A stretch of DNA of 8,592 bases, taken from Bacteroidales bacterium. GTDB taxonomy: Bacteria; Bacteroidota; Bacteroidia; Bacteroidales; GCA-2748055. Below are positions 1 through 7,334 of the stretch, in pieces. The position numbers and the translations under genes are program-made. Below the pieces are notes generated by a model. That model was not told the origin of the DNA, did no database searches, and saw only the letters and a program-made list of their open reading frames with translations. Location of the stretch: the NCBI GenBank assembly GCA_029934875.1, contig JAOZLK010000154.1, positions 1 to 8,592 on the forward strand, in the 5' to 3' direction. Each line of letters opens with the position of its first letter. Within the stretch, counting starts at the first letter, position 1.

Positions 1-3000
1 CCAGTTGTTGATTCCAGGAGTTACGCCTGTCTCAGCACAGATGCGTTCACTATCTTCGGATACGAGGACATCAAAACCAAACATGGCTTCCAGCTCTGTA
101 TAGAATATGGCAAACTCAAACCTGGCCTCTATGCTCAGGCTGGCACCAAAGGCAAATCCTTTTGCACTGGACATCTTCATTTCATCCACAATAGAATATT
201 CTCTGGCGTTCACATCTGCAGCACGGGCCTGGTCATTTAATTGCTGGGGCCCATAGACCAGGTTGGCAATAAATTCGGGTAAGGGTGGTAGTCTGCGTGG
301 AATACCATGACCAATCATCAGGTAGGCATCCAGACGAGCGCTTATCACTGTCAAATCCGCCTCAAGACCACCCCGGTTATCGGGTTTTCCCATGTAATAG
401 TACCAGATGTCGTCCTGTACAAGCAGCTCGGCATAGACGAACCTGTTCCCCTCTTCGATCCCGTGCAGGTATTCACCAAAATCAACATATATGGCAAAGT
501 TTCCAGCCACCCGTTTTGATCCATCGCCCGGGTTGGAATATTCAAAATGTAAGGTTGCGTGAACCTTGGCACTGGGTCGTTCGGCAAAGGAGGCCATGAC
601 ATACCCTGCACCGTCAATAGCAAACATACCCAGCCCGCCACTTTCATTGAAATTCATTTCAATCCCCACATCCATGTTGAACACCTGGGCATCAGGCGAG
701 GTGCCTAAAACAGCCATAATTTTAAAACCAAAAAGAGTGTTCCAGTCGGGGACATAGGTCACACCGGAAGTTGGGGCCTCGACCCTTTCCTCACCCATCA
801 TAGATGAGGTAGAGGCAATTGCAGTATAATCGGGCCGCATTCGATAATATACGCCTCCTCCAAATCCATAGACCGCAAAACCGGAGAACACAACAATCCC
901 CGGAGCTGGCAGAATCACAAGTCCATCCACATACCAATAGGGGAAATAATCGGCAGTATTAAACTCTGGATTCAATACACCTTCTCTTTTCTTAGTCCCA
1001 AATTGCACGGTTAGGCTGGCGGCCAGTCCCATGGGCATAACCACAGAAAGGCTGCCCTTAATCCCATCTCCATAGACTGCATCTCCATTATAGAAATCAA
1101 GGCGCCCATCCAGGCGTACACTGCTTATTTCCTGATGGATTTCTATGCTTTCCAGGTCGACACCATCAAAACGAAAAAATTCACGATCTCCAGTGACATC
1201 CAAAGCTCCATAGATACCAAATCCAGCTTCTGCACTGAATCCCGCATCCATGAGGGTCAGAGCCAGATCGAAGGTAATACCTACCCTTGGCATGGATAGA
1301 TTAATGCCAATATCGTTGATGTTAACAGGAAATCCCGCTGTATTTTTTTGATCACTGGTAAAAGAGAAACTGCCAATATCAAATTGGGATCCATCAGAAT
1401 TATACACAATATGCTGGAAGCGTATTCCCTTGAAATTGACACCGGGAACACCCCCTCCCTCACCAGCTCCCAAATCGCCAATTATATTAAGTCCCCCGCT
1501 CAGGTCGGTATACACATAAGTTTTAAAACCTTCTGTCCCGGCTTTTCGTTCAATGCCTATGGTCGATTCCGGGGCCAGATATATCTCAGCCACATCCCAC
1601 ATGGGTATATTGAGTGTGTCGGATACATTGACATTGAAATTAAAACTAACTCCTACACTTGGATTATAGGCCAGCAGCCCTTCATAATTCAGATAATCCC
1701 CAGTTTCAAAAATTGGTAGTCCGACTTTTCCCTTCAAGCCACCTTCGAACATGCTCGACTGGACAATACTGATGTAAACCGAATCCAGTGAAAAAGATAG
1801 ATTATCAACGCTTCCGTCTTCAATAGCCAGGATATCTCTGCCGACAATTGAGCCGGTGACTCCCCCACCATTTCCAATCTCAATGATCAGATTCTGAACA
1901 CCAAACTCAGGTCTGCCCAGTACATCATGCTCAAAATCGGATGGTGCATGCATCATGACCTCAGCCAGGTAAAACCCCTTCCAGGTGTTTTCCAGGCGTC
2001 CGGCGTCCTCCTCACTGGTGGATGGTCCAATACCCAGGTGGGACATATTATAATTCTCCGGAAAGCTAATGGATGGAGGATTCTCAATATCAGAGCAATC
2101 CAGATAGGCCCTTATAGTTGAAAAACCCCAACCATCCATACCATTTACCTGGAATGGTTCAATACCGATATCGGCTATCCAGTTGCCACCTCTGCAGGTT
2201 TTTGCACCAAAATCAGCTACTACCATTTCCCCTTCCAGAATATTTCCATCTGCATCTTCTTTTAACAACATATCGCTGGGAAACTCAACTTCCCCACGAA
2301 TCGACATGCATTTATAACCAGCACAATCCCACTCTACATATGTGGAACGGGTTGTATCTCCGTCTTCACAACCCGAGAATGAGAACTGAACATCTGATTC
2401 GTCCGGTGTGAGGGTCCAGTCGCGGTGCAGATACAACCTTCCTTCATCACCTAGTCCATCGGGTGTAAAGCACACCCCTTTTGCACCCAGAGCCGGAATA
2501 TGATCTCCCAGGGAAGGTATATCCATGCGCATGACAGCAGTCAGTTCCGCTTCCCTCGGTTTAAATATCATCTCAGTAATGCCGATGACATAACTGCTTC
2601 CATCAATTTCATTATCAAAACCGATGGGCATCCCAATGGGCCGCTCATTTGTCATCAGGCTCACTAATCTTTCTGTGCTTGTTATTGCGGCATCCAGAAT
2701 CTGGGATTCTGTTTCATTCATGCTTGGTATAACAATGGGCTGTCCTCCAATTGTAACCGTACTTGAATCCATGGAAATGGAAGGCACATCATTGATGGCT
2801 ACTACCTTACCTCCATACATTTGCATTTCATTGTTTATTCGGATATCCTCAAACTCAACCAGAATCCGGATATCATTGAGGAAAGAAACAGGAATTTCAC
2901 CTCTTCCACTAAAGCTCCCTCCCGAACTTGAGCTAAGCTCGGTAACACTCATCTGGAATTTGCCAACACTCACAGTCGAGCCAGTGCTAAGATCGGACAA

Positions 3001-5607
3001 TGCCGTCTCGTTTGTGATTTCAGCGGCCAGGCACTCGCTTACACATGCGCCTGGTGCATCTGACCTCGAGGAGGTTTCCGGCGGAGGACTGTTCCCCACC
3101 CAGAATGGACGTTTCTGGCTGGATTCATAATGAGCGGATGTCCAGTCAGCATCCGGGTCTTCAAGCCATTTAACTCGCCAGTGATAGTATCCTGTGTCAG
3201 GGGGAGTGAAAGTTTCAGCAGACTCAAGCTCCTTGTATAGCTCAGAAATGATTGTCTCCTCTGAGAAATCGCCGCTTAAATAATCAATCTCACCCCTCCC
3301 AATCCTTCCTTCCTGGTGAAAGATGACTGTGTTGAAAGCGTCTGTTGTATCCACTTCCAGAACCCATTTTTCATCTACAGTTCCGTTAAAATAATCTATC
3401 CGGCGCATGGTGGCATGATTGATCCTATGTCCGGCAAGTAGCTTTTCCGGTGCATCAGCAGTAATCCAAATGAAATTGAAGGTAGAGTCCGGAGCTATAA
3501 TCGCCCCGTAACCCGGCTGACTTAAATCGGAAGGGCCCATGCCCCTGGTGAAGGTAGAGGCACGGTCAACTTCAATAAGAGGGGTGGAAGGTGAAGTGGG
3601 TTCTACTTCATCATATAATTTCACATTTGCTTCCCACCGATAGAGAGCTCCTCTTTCAAATGGCGCTGGATGAAGGCTGTTATTTTTAAATATTGCTACG
3701 TTCTGAGATTCACTCTCTGTGATATCACTCAATCCTGTCAGGCTGCGTTGACCAGCCTGCGAACCGCCGGGCCATCTCAGGCCATCTCCGGTAAAGTAAT
3801 CTTCCCTGCTAGCATTTTTTAGTAAAGTAGTCTCAGACTTCCAATGCTGATATTCAGTATTAAAAGGCTGATATCGCGCAATGAGGGGGAAAAATGAGAA
3901 AGGAAGCCGATCTCCCTCAACAGGATAGGTAAGTAATACATCAGTCCCTCCAGTTGAAAAAACCAGGATTTCGCTTCTGCCGTTATTCTCAAATCTATAA
4001 TAATTGCCCTCCCGTCTATCGGGATCTGAAATCTCAATATAAGCTCCATAGCGTTTCCCTGATTCCAGGTTATCAGGGTTTAGGACTGCTACAGTTTCTG
4101 GAGGACTATCGTCAAATGGTCTACCACTCTCCAGATAACCCTCATTCCTGGCAGATTCATTTTCCGCAGCCATTTCGGCCGAAGTGCCAGAAGGAATTTC
4201 AAAATACCTGAGTACTACATCCAGAGGCATTTCATGACCTTCAAGTAATTGAATTCGATATTCCAGCTCTACTTCTTCCATAGATTCAAATGCAGTCTCC
4301 TGTTCTGTAATCCAATATGGTTTGGGGACCAGCGTGCTCTCTCCATAGTGAAAAATCAGAATCTCACTCTCGCCTCCATTATCAAAAAATACATCTTCTC
4401 GAATTCTAGGATCTGAAATAACAATCTTTGCCCCATAGGTATTTCCATATACCATCGAGGGTGAAATTACCCTGTAAACAGAAGGGTTATTATCGTTACT
4501 CCAGAAATCGATAAAGTTATCGTGATCAATAACTTCTCCAATGTCATAGGCTATGTCCGGATCCATGCCTTCAGGAACCTCGAAGATATAAATGTCTTTA
4601 ATAATATCTCCTTCTCCACCTTCCGGAAAGGGTATTTCATATTCGAGCTCTACATCACCGGCTGATGCAAGCGTAATTCCGGATTCAGTAATCCAACGTG
4701 GACTTCCGATGGAAAGTGAAGGTTCCTGGCAGGTGAAAACGACAGGTACACTCTGCCCACCATTTTTAAAGCGAAACTCCCCGGCATCATCTGTAGCAAT
4801 CACCTGGATGACATAAGATCTACCCGGTTCCAACAGAACATTCTCCGGTAGATAAAGATCCTTAAATGTCTCCATAATCCCCTCTTCGAAAAACAAATCA
4901 GGAGTGGTAGAGGATGCCAGCACATCATTTGGATTTCTTCCAGGGGGATCCATCTCCACAATACGTAGAGTGAAAGAGATATTATCGGCCGCAAAAGCTG
5001 GCCGGTTCCACACCCATCGAATGGTCATGATTGAAGATGTTGTTGAGATCGACTCATCATTACCGGGAAGCATTATTTCGGGTGCATCGAGGTAGCTGAC
5101 GTTAAATGGCGCACAAGCTGATAATACCATCTCAGGATCAGGTGATAGTGCTCTCCCAGGATTTGTTGCATCAAATGCTCTGATACAAAGAGTGTATTCT
5201 CCCTCGGGAAGTGCTGCATCACTTCGGATTTCTTCTTCAACTGTGCGATCCATGATCAAATGATTTGGATCAAATAAATCTTCCAGATCTGAAATATTCA
5301 GCCGATTATGTCCGGGATTAATAAAAATCTCATGATCAGGCGGATTACCAGGATCTGTTCTTATGCTTATCCCCTGAGTTTCATTCTCAAGTTTGCCCGT
5401 AAGTACAATCGAAAAGCTTTCCGATGATTCATTGTTAACAATAATAAAGATCGTGCTTTCAATATCTGTAAAATCAGATAGTCGTGTTGGATAGGGAATT
5501 GGTAAACCAACACTTACGTTCAGGGGAAAACTCCCCTGTGCCATAAGGTTTGCACCTCCCTGGATCAGGCAATTAATGATAATAAGCATTGATACGATCC
5601 TTTTCAT
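1..5607 (-). CDS. Giant exported TANFOR-like, beta-rich multidomain protein; 3' end beyond window
   Basis: One frame stays open from the ATG at 5607 to the left edge: 1,869 codons with no stop, so the C-terminus is missing. Residues 1-23 form a signal peptide (K2 R3, hydrophobic core, cleavage after LMA before Q24). Residues 27-170 resemble the TANFOR domain of Bacteroidota (VGLPIPYPTRLSDF, then LPEGEYTLCIRAFD, with C141 and C165). Three tandem FnIII-like modules follow (about 170-293, 296-425, 426-551), then two FnIII-like segments around W658 and W810. Residues 881-940 carry VGKF...FSGRGEIPVSFL...GGKVVAIND. Residues 1001-1063 hold IDGSSYVIGI...CFTPDGL. Residues 1209-1869 are beta-rich, with WKGFYLAEV, YGFGGGVYYRM and IWYYYMGKPDNR. 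The family is recalled from memory as very large uncharacterised surface proteins. I see no enzyme motif, so a structural or adhesive role is inferred. The gene lies 20 bases after the barrel gene. Family call moderate; coding call near certain. Confidence 0.9.
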   Translation of the reverse strand, partial: MKRIVSMLIIINCLIQGGANLMAQGSFPLNVSVGLPIPYPTRLSDFTDIESTIFIIVNNESSESFSIVLTGKLENETQGISIRTDPGNPPDHEIFINPGHNRLNISDLEDLFDPNHLIMDRTVEEEIRSDAALPEGEYTLCIRAFDATNPGRALSPDPEMVLSACAPFNVSYLDAPEIMLPGNDESISTTSSIMTIRWVWNRPAFAADNISFTLRIVEMDPPGRNPNDVLASSTTPDLFFEEGIMETFKDLYLPENVLLEPGRSYVIQVIATDDAGEFRFKNGGQSVPVVFTCQEPSLSIGSPRWITESGITLASAGDVELEYEIPFPEGGEGDIIKDIYIFEVPEGMDPDIAYDIGEVIDHDNFIDFWSNDNNPSVYRVISPSMVYGNTYGAKIVISDPRIREDVFFDNGGESEILIFHYGESTLVPKPYWITEQETAFESMEEVELEYRIQLLEGHEMPLDVVLRYFEIPSGTSAEMAAENESARNEGYLESGRPFDDSPPETVAVLNPDNLESGKRYGAYIEISDPDRREGNYYRFENNGRSEILVFSTGGTDVLLTYPVEGDRLPFSFFPLIARYQPFNTEYQHWKSETTLLKNASREDYFTGDGLRWPGGSQAGQRSLTGLSDITESESQNVAIFKNNSLHPAPFERGALYRWEANVKLYDEVEPTSPSTPLIEVDRASTFTRGMGPSDLSQPGYGAIIAPDSTFNFIWITADAPEKLLAGHRINHATMRRIDYFNGTVDEKWVLEVDTTDAFNTVIFHQEGRIGRGEIDYLSGDFSEETIISELYKELESAETFTPPDTGYYHWRVKWLEDPDADWTSAHYESSQKRPFWVGNSPPPETSSRSDAPGACVSECLAAEITNETALSDLSTGSTVSVGKFQMSVTELSSSSGGSFSGRGEIPVSFLNDIRILVEFEDIRINNEMQMYGGKVVAINDVPSISMDSSTVTIGGQPIVIPSMNETESQILDAAITSTERLVSLMTNERPIGMPIGFDNEIDGSSYVIGITEMIFKPREAELTAVMRMDIPSLGDHIPALGAKGVCFTPDGLGDEGRLYLHRDWTLTPDESDVQFSFSGCEDGDTTRSTYVEWDCAGYKCMSIRGEVEFPSDMLLKEDADGNILEGEMVVADFGAKTCRGGNWIADIGIEPFQVNGMDGWGFSTIRAYLDCSDIENPPSISFPENYNMSHLGIGPSTSEEDAGRLENTWKGFYLAEVMMHAPSDFEHDVLGRPEFGVQNLIIEIGNGGGVTGSIVGRDILAIEDGSVDNLSFSLDSVYISIVQSSMFEGGLKGKVGLPIFETGDYLNYEGLLAYNPSVGVSFNFNVNVSDTLNIPMWDVAEIYLAPESTIGIERKAGTEGFKTYVYTDLSGGLNIIGDLGAGEGGGVPGVNFKGIRFQHIVYNSDGSQFDIGSFSFTSDQKNTAGFPVNINDIGINLSMPRVGITFDLALTLMDAGFSAEAGFGIYGALDVTGDREFFRFDGVDLESIEIHQEISSVRLDGRLDFYNGDAVYGDGIKGSLSVVMPMGLAASLTVQFGTKKREGVLNPEFNTADYFPYWYVDGLVILPAPGIVVFSGFAVYGFGGGVYYRMRPDYTAIASTSSMMGEERVEAPTSGVTYVPDWNTLFGFKIMAVLGTSPDAQVFNMDVGIEMNFNESGGLGMFAIDGAGYVMASFAERPSAKVHATLHFEYSNPGDGSKRVAGNFAIYVDFGEYLHGIEEGNRFVYAELLVQDDIWYYYMGKPDNRGGLEADLTVISARLDAYLMIGHGIPRRLPPLPEFIANLVYGPQQLNDQARAADVNAREYSIVDEMKMSSAKGFAFGASLSIEARFEFAIFYTELEAMFGFDVLVSEDSERICAETGVTPGINNW
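3955..5100 (-). repeat. Three tandem, diverged FnIII-like modules of about 130 residues in the giant protein
   Basis: The modules cover residues about 170-293, 296-425 and 426-551. All end in a matching block: GRSYVIQVIATDD...FKNGGQSVPVVF, then GNTYGAKIVISDP...FDNGGESEILIF, then GKRYGAYIEISDP...FENNGRSEILVF. The aligned Asn residues are N282, N410 and N541, a pitch of 128 and 131 residues. Modules two and three also share WITE (W305, W432) and VELEY. They are diverged in DNA, so this is an old protein-level duplication; the first module is the most different. Confidence 0.8.
5521..5538 (-). repeat. Perfect 7-base-pair inverted repeat early in the giant gene
   Basis: In the mRNA, CAGGGGA and TCCCCTG flank a four-base loop (GTTT). 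The hairpin covers codons 24-29, exactly at the predicted signal-peptide cleavage site. It is GC-rich, but no U-tract follows, so it is not a standard intrinsic terminator. It may be chance, or may slow ribosomes just after the signal peptide; no function is claimed. Confidence 0.4.
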
Positions 5608-5627
5608 ATACAAAGAGGGTATTAGCT
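5608..5627 (-). other. 20-base junction between the barrel and giant-protein genes
   Basis: Read on the coding strand, the spacer is AGCTAATACCCTCTTTGTAT, immediately before ATG. It has no purine-rich Shine-Dalgarno sequence, no hairpin and no room for a promoter plus leader. This supports transcription of the giant gene from upstream, with the A/T-rich, weakly defined initiation region common in Bacteroidota. Confidence 0.6.
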
Positions 5628-7328
5628 CTAAATTCTTAGTGAATATCCAAATCGGATTAATAATTCGTTGAAATTGTTAGCCGTATCTTGTTTGAATCTT
5701 CGATTTATATAACTCAAACTGAAGTTCAGACTGTGTTTTTTTATGATTTTGTAATTAAGAAGTGTCCTTACCATGCTTGTTGTTCCATTTGATTCACCCT
5801 CAATTTTATTTTGGTATAAGGTAGCTGAGGCTTTCAGGTTTAACTTCTTATTAACCAAACCCTTGCTTCCACCTGCTGTAAATCCTAATCTGGATTGAGT
5901 GTTCATCGAACTTTTGAAATTATTATAATTAATCCGACCAAAGATGGAGTACTTTGAAGCTGAGTTATTGAAGCGATAGGAAACAAAAGGACTCTGGGAT
6001 GATGAAGAGTTCAATACTTCTGTATTTGGATTATCATCATCAAAATTCTGGAAACTGGTTCCAACACTTAGAGTTTGTCTTTGCTCTTTAGTGCCAAAAC
6101 TGTAATTGACATTTACCGAGATGTTAGTGGAAACCTGTTTCATCTGAAGCGAGTCCACAAAGTCTTTGATGATTAAAGGATTCCTGGATTGGTTAATCCT
6201 ATAATTCATATAGGAGACATTCATACTTAATTTTTGAATGGGAGAATAGTTAATATTAATGGAATTAACCTTTCTGAAAGTATCATTGAGTTTATCCTGT
6301 CCAAGGTTGTTTTTCTGAAATCCGAAACTTCCCCTGATATTTAGCTTCCTCTTTAAAAGGTAGAAAGCAGGATTTATGGTAATCTGCTCCAGATCGTTGG
6401 TGAAAAAATAAGCTCCCATGGTCTGATATTCCGGTTCAATTCTCCTGTAAAGCAGACGCAAACTGAATAATTTATGGGTATAGGATAAACTGGCATTTCC
6501 AGCCCAATTCACATTGGTGGAATTATTCACTGTTGTGAGACCCGTTATGAGCGACTCTAAAGGAATATTTGTAATGCCAATATCAGTCGCATAAAGATTT
6601 GTAGTAAATATGCTATATCCAAAATCCAGATCGAAAGTGAATTTCTTTAAAAAGCGCTGAAATGTTTTAATGCCAAACACCAGGTTCTCACCAGGAAGCA
6701 CTCCGGCCGACAAATCGGGCCTCTCAATACTACTTATGTCATCTTTGGCTTTAAACATAAGCAGATCTATGTAGTTACTGGAAGTGCCATAGCCAACTTT
6801 CACAGAATATCCCGTTCTTTTATAGGCCGGAATAACATATTCTACATTTAGGGAATCATCCTCAACTGCCTGGAGAAACCTACCATAAACAACTCCTAAT
6901 CTAAAGTTACCCGGAGTCGCTTCTATACCTCCACCCAGAAAGGTATGCCCGGCCATGGTGTATCGCGAAAAGTTTACATTTCTATAACCCACATGAACAG
7001 TCAGCCATTTGTAATACGGGCTCATCCCAAATTGGTTGAATGGCTGCCTGAAGTCGCGCTGCTTCTGGCTTATCACAAATGAAAAAGGCACATTAAAACC
7101 ATATAAACTAATGGTTGGCGATCCCGAAATTGTCCATGAGAAAGGGACTCTGGAGGGGTTTACCTTGCTTGTGGAATAACTAAGGAACTGAGCCGAAAGA
7201 GCTCCTGAAAACTTCACAGGTTTTTCCTTTAACATGCTTTCAACATTCTGGGCACTCACATCCGTATCGAACAGACCTGAAATTAATATGGTCATGATCA
7301 GAAACAATATGTGCTCACTAATTTTCAC
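5628..7328 (-). CDS. Outer-membrane beta-barrel protein of unknown function
   Basis: This encodes 566 residues, starting at GTG and ending at TAG. Residues 1-26 look like a signal peptide: K2, a hydrophobic stretch ILFLIMTILISGLF, and cleavage after VSA before Q27. The mature 540 residues are Asn/Ser/Tyr-rich with alternating hydrophobic and polar residues and short turns throughout. The protein ends in an amphipathic strand, LLIRFGYSLRI, as expected for a barrel inserted in the outer membrane. Residues 88-151 look most constrained (QPFNQFGMSPYYKW, then GYRNVNFSRYTMAGHTFLGG, then TPGNFRLGVVYGRF); I recall similar blocks in uncharacterised Bacteroidota barrels. There is no plug, TonB box or enzymatic motif, and it is much longer than the PorP/SprF partners of gliding adhesins. 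The GTG is the only start that keeps the signal peptide, because an in-frame TAG lies three codons upstream; Met12 would lose the basic n-region. It lies between the propeller and giant-protein genes, probably co-translated with the former. Confidence 0.88.
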   Translation of the reverse strand: MKISEHILFLIMTILISGLFDTDVSAQNVESMLKEKPVKFSGALSAQFLSYSTSKVNPSRVPFSWTISGSPTISLYGFNVPFSFVISQKQRDFRQPFNQFGMSPYYKWLTVHVGYRNVNFSRYTMAGHTFLGGGIEATPGNFRLGVVYGRFLQAVEDDSLNVEYVIPAYKRTGYSVKVGYGTSSNYIDLLMFKAKDDISSIERPDLSAGVLPGENLVFGIKTFQRFLKKFTFDLDFGYSIFTTNLYATDIGITNIPLESLITGLTTVNNSTNVNWAGNASLSYTHKLFSLRLLYRRIEPEYQTMGAYFFTNDLEQITINPAFYLLKRKLNIRGSFGFQKNNLGQDKLNDTFRKVNSININYSPIQKLSMNVSYMNYRINQSRNPLIIKDFVDSLQMKQVSTNISVNVNYSFGTKEQRQTLSVGTSFQNFDDDNPNTEVLNSSSSQSPFVSYRFNNSASKYSIFGRINYNNFKSSMNTQSRLGFTAGGSKGLVNKKLNLKASATLYQNKIEGESNGTTSMVRTLLNYKIIKKHSLNFSLSYINRRFKQDTANNFNELLIRFGYSLRI

Positions 7329-7334
7329 GTTCTT
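7329..7334 (-). other. 6-base junction between the propeller and barrel genes, both in one frame
   Basis: On the coding strand the order is TAG, AAG, AAC, GTG: the propeller stop, two codons and the barrel start, all in the same frame. The only purine-rich stretch (AGAAGAA) ends one base before GTG, too close for a normal Shine-Dalgarno site. Translation of the barrel is therefore probably coupled to ribosomes ending the propeller gene. Confidence 0.65.

Noticed and set aside
2624..3130. Opposite-strand open frame of 168 codons, and other plus-strand frames (for example 285-599, 1348-1719, 2118-2411)
   Set aside because: They lie antisense to the continuous giant gene, show no recognisable domain or signal, and their composition follows the codon pattern of the minus-strand gene.
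5542..5544. Met22 ATG, preceded by GGGAGGTG, as the start of the giant gene
   Set aside because: Starting there removes the signal peptide (residues 1-23) from a protein that is plainly an exported type; Met1 with K2 R3 gives a complete signal.
5569..5571. Cys13 of the giant protein as a lipoprotein attachment site
   Set aside because: The preceding residues are IIN rather than a lipobox, and a good signal peptidase I site (LMA before Q24) lies downstream.
5628..7328. Barrel as a SusC/TonB-dependent receptor or a PorP/SprF protein
   Set aside because: There is no plug domain or TonB box and the length is well short of SusC; it is also much longer than PorP/SprF, and I recognise no PorP/SprF motif.
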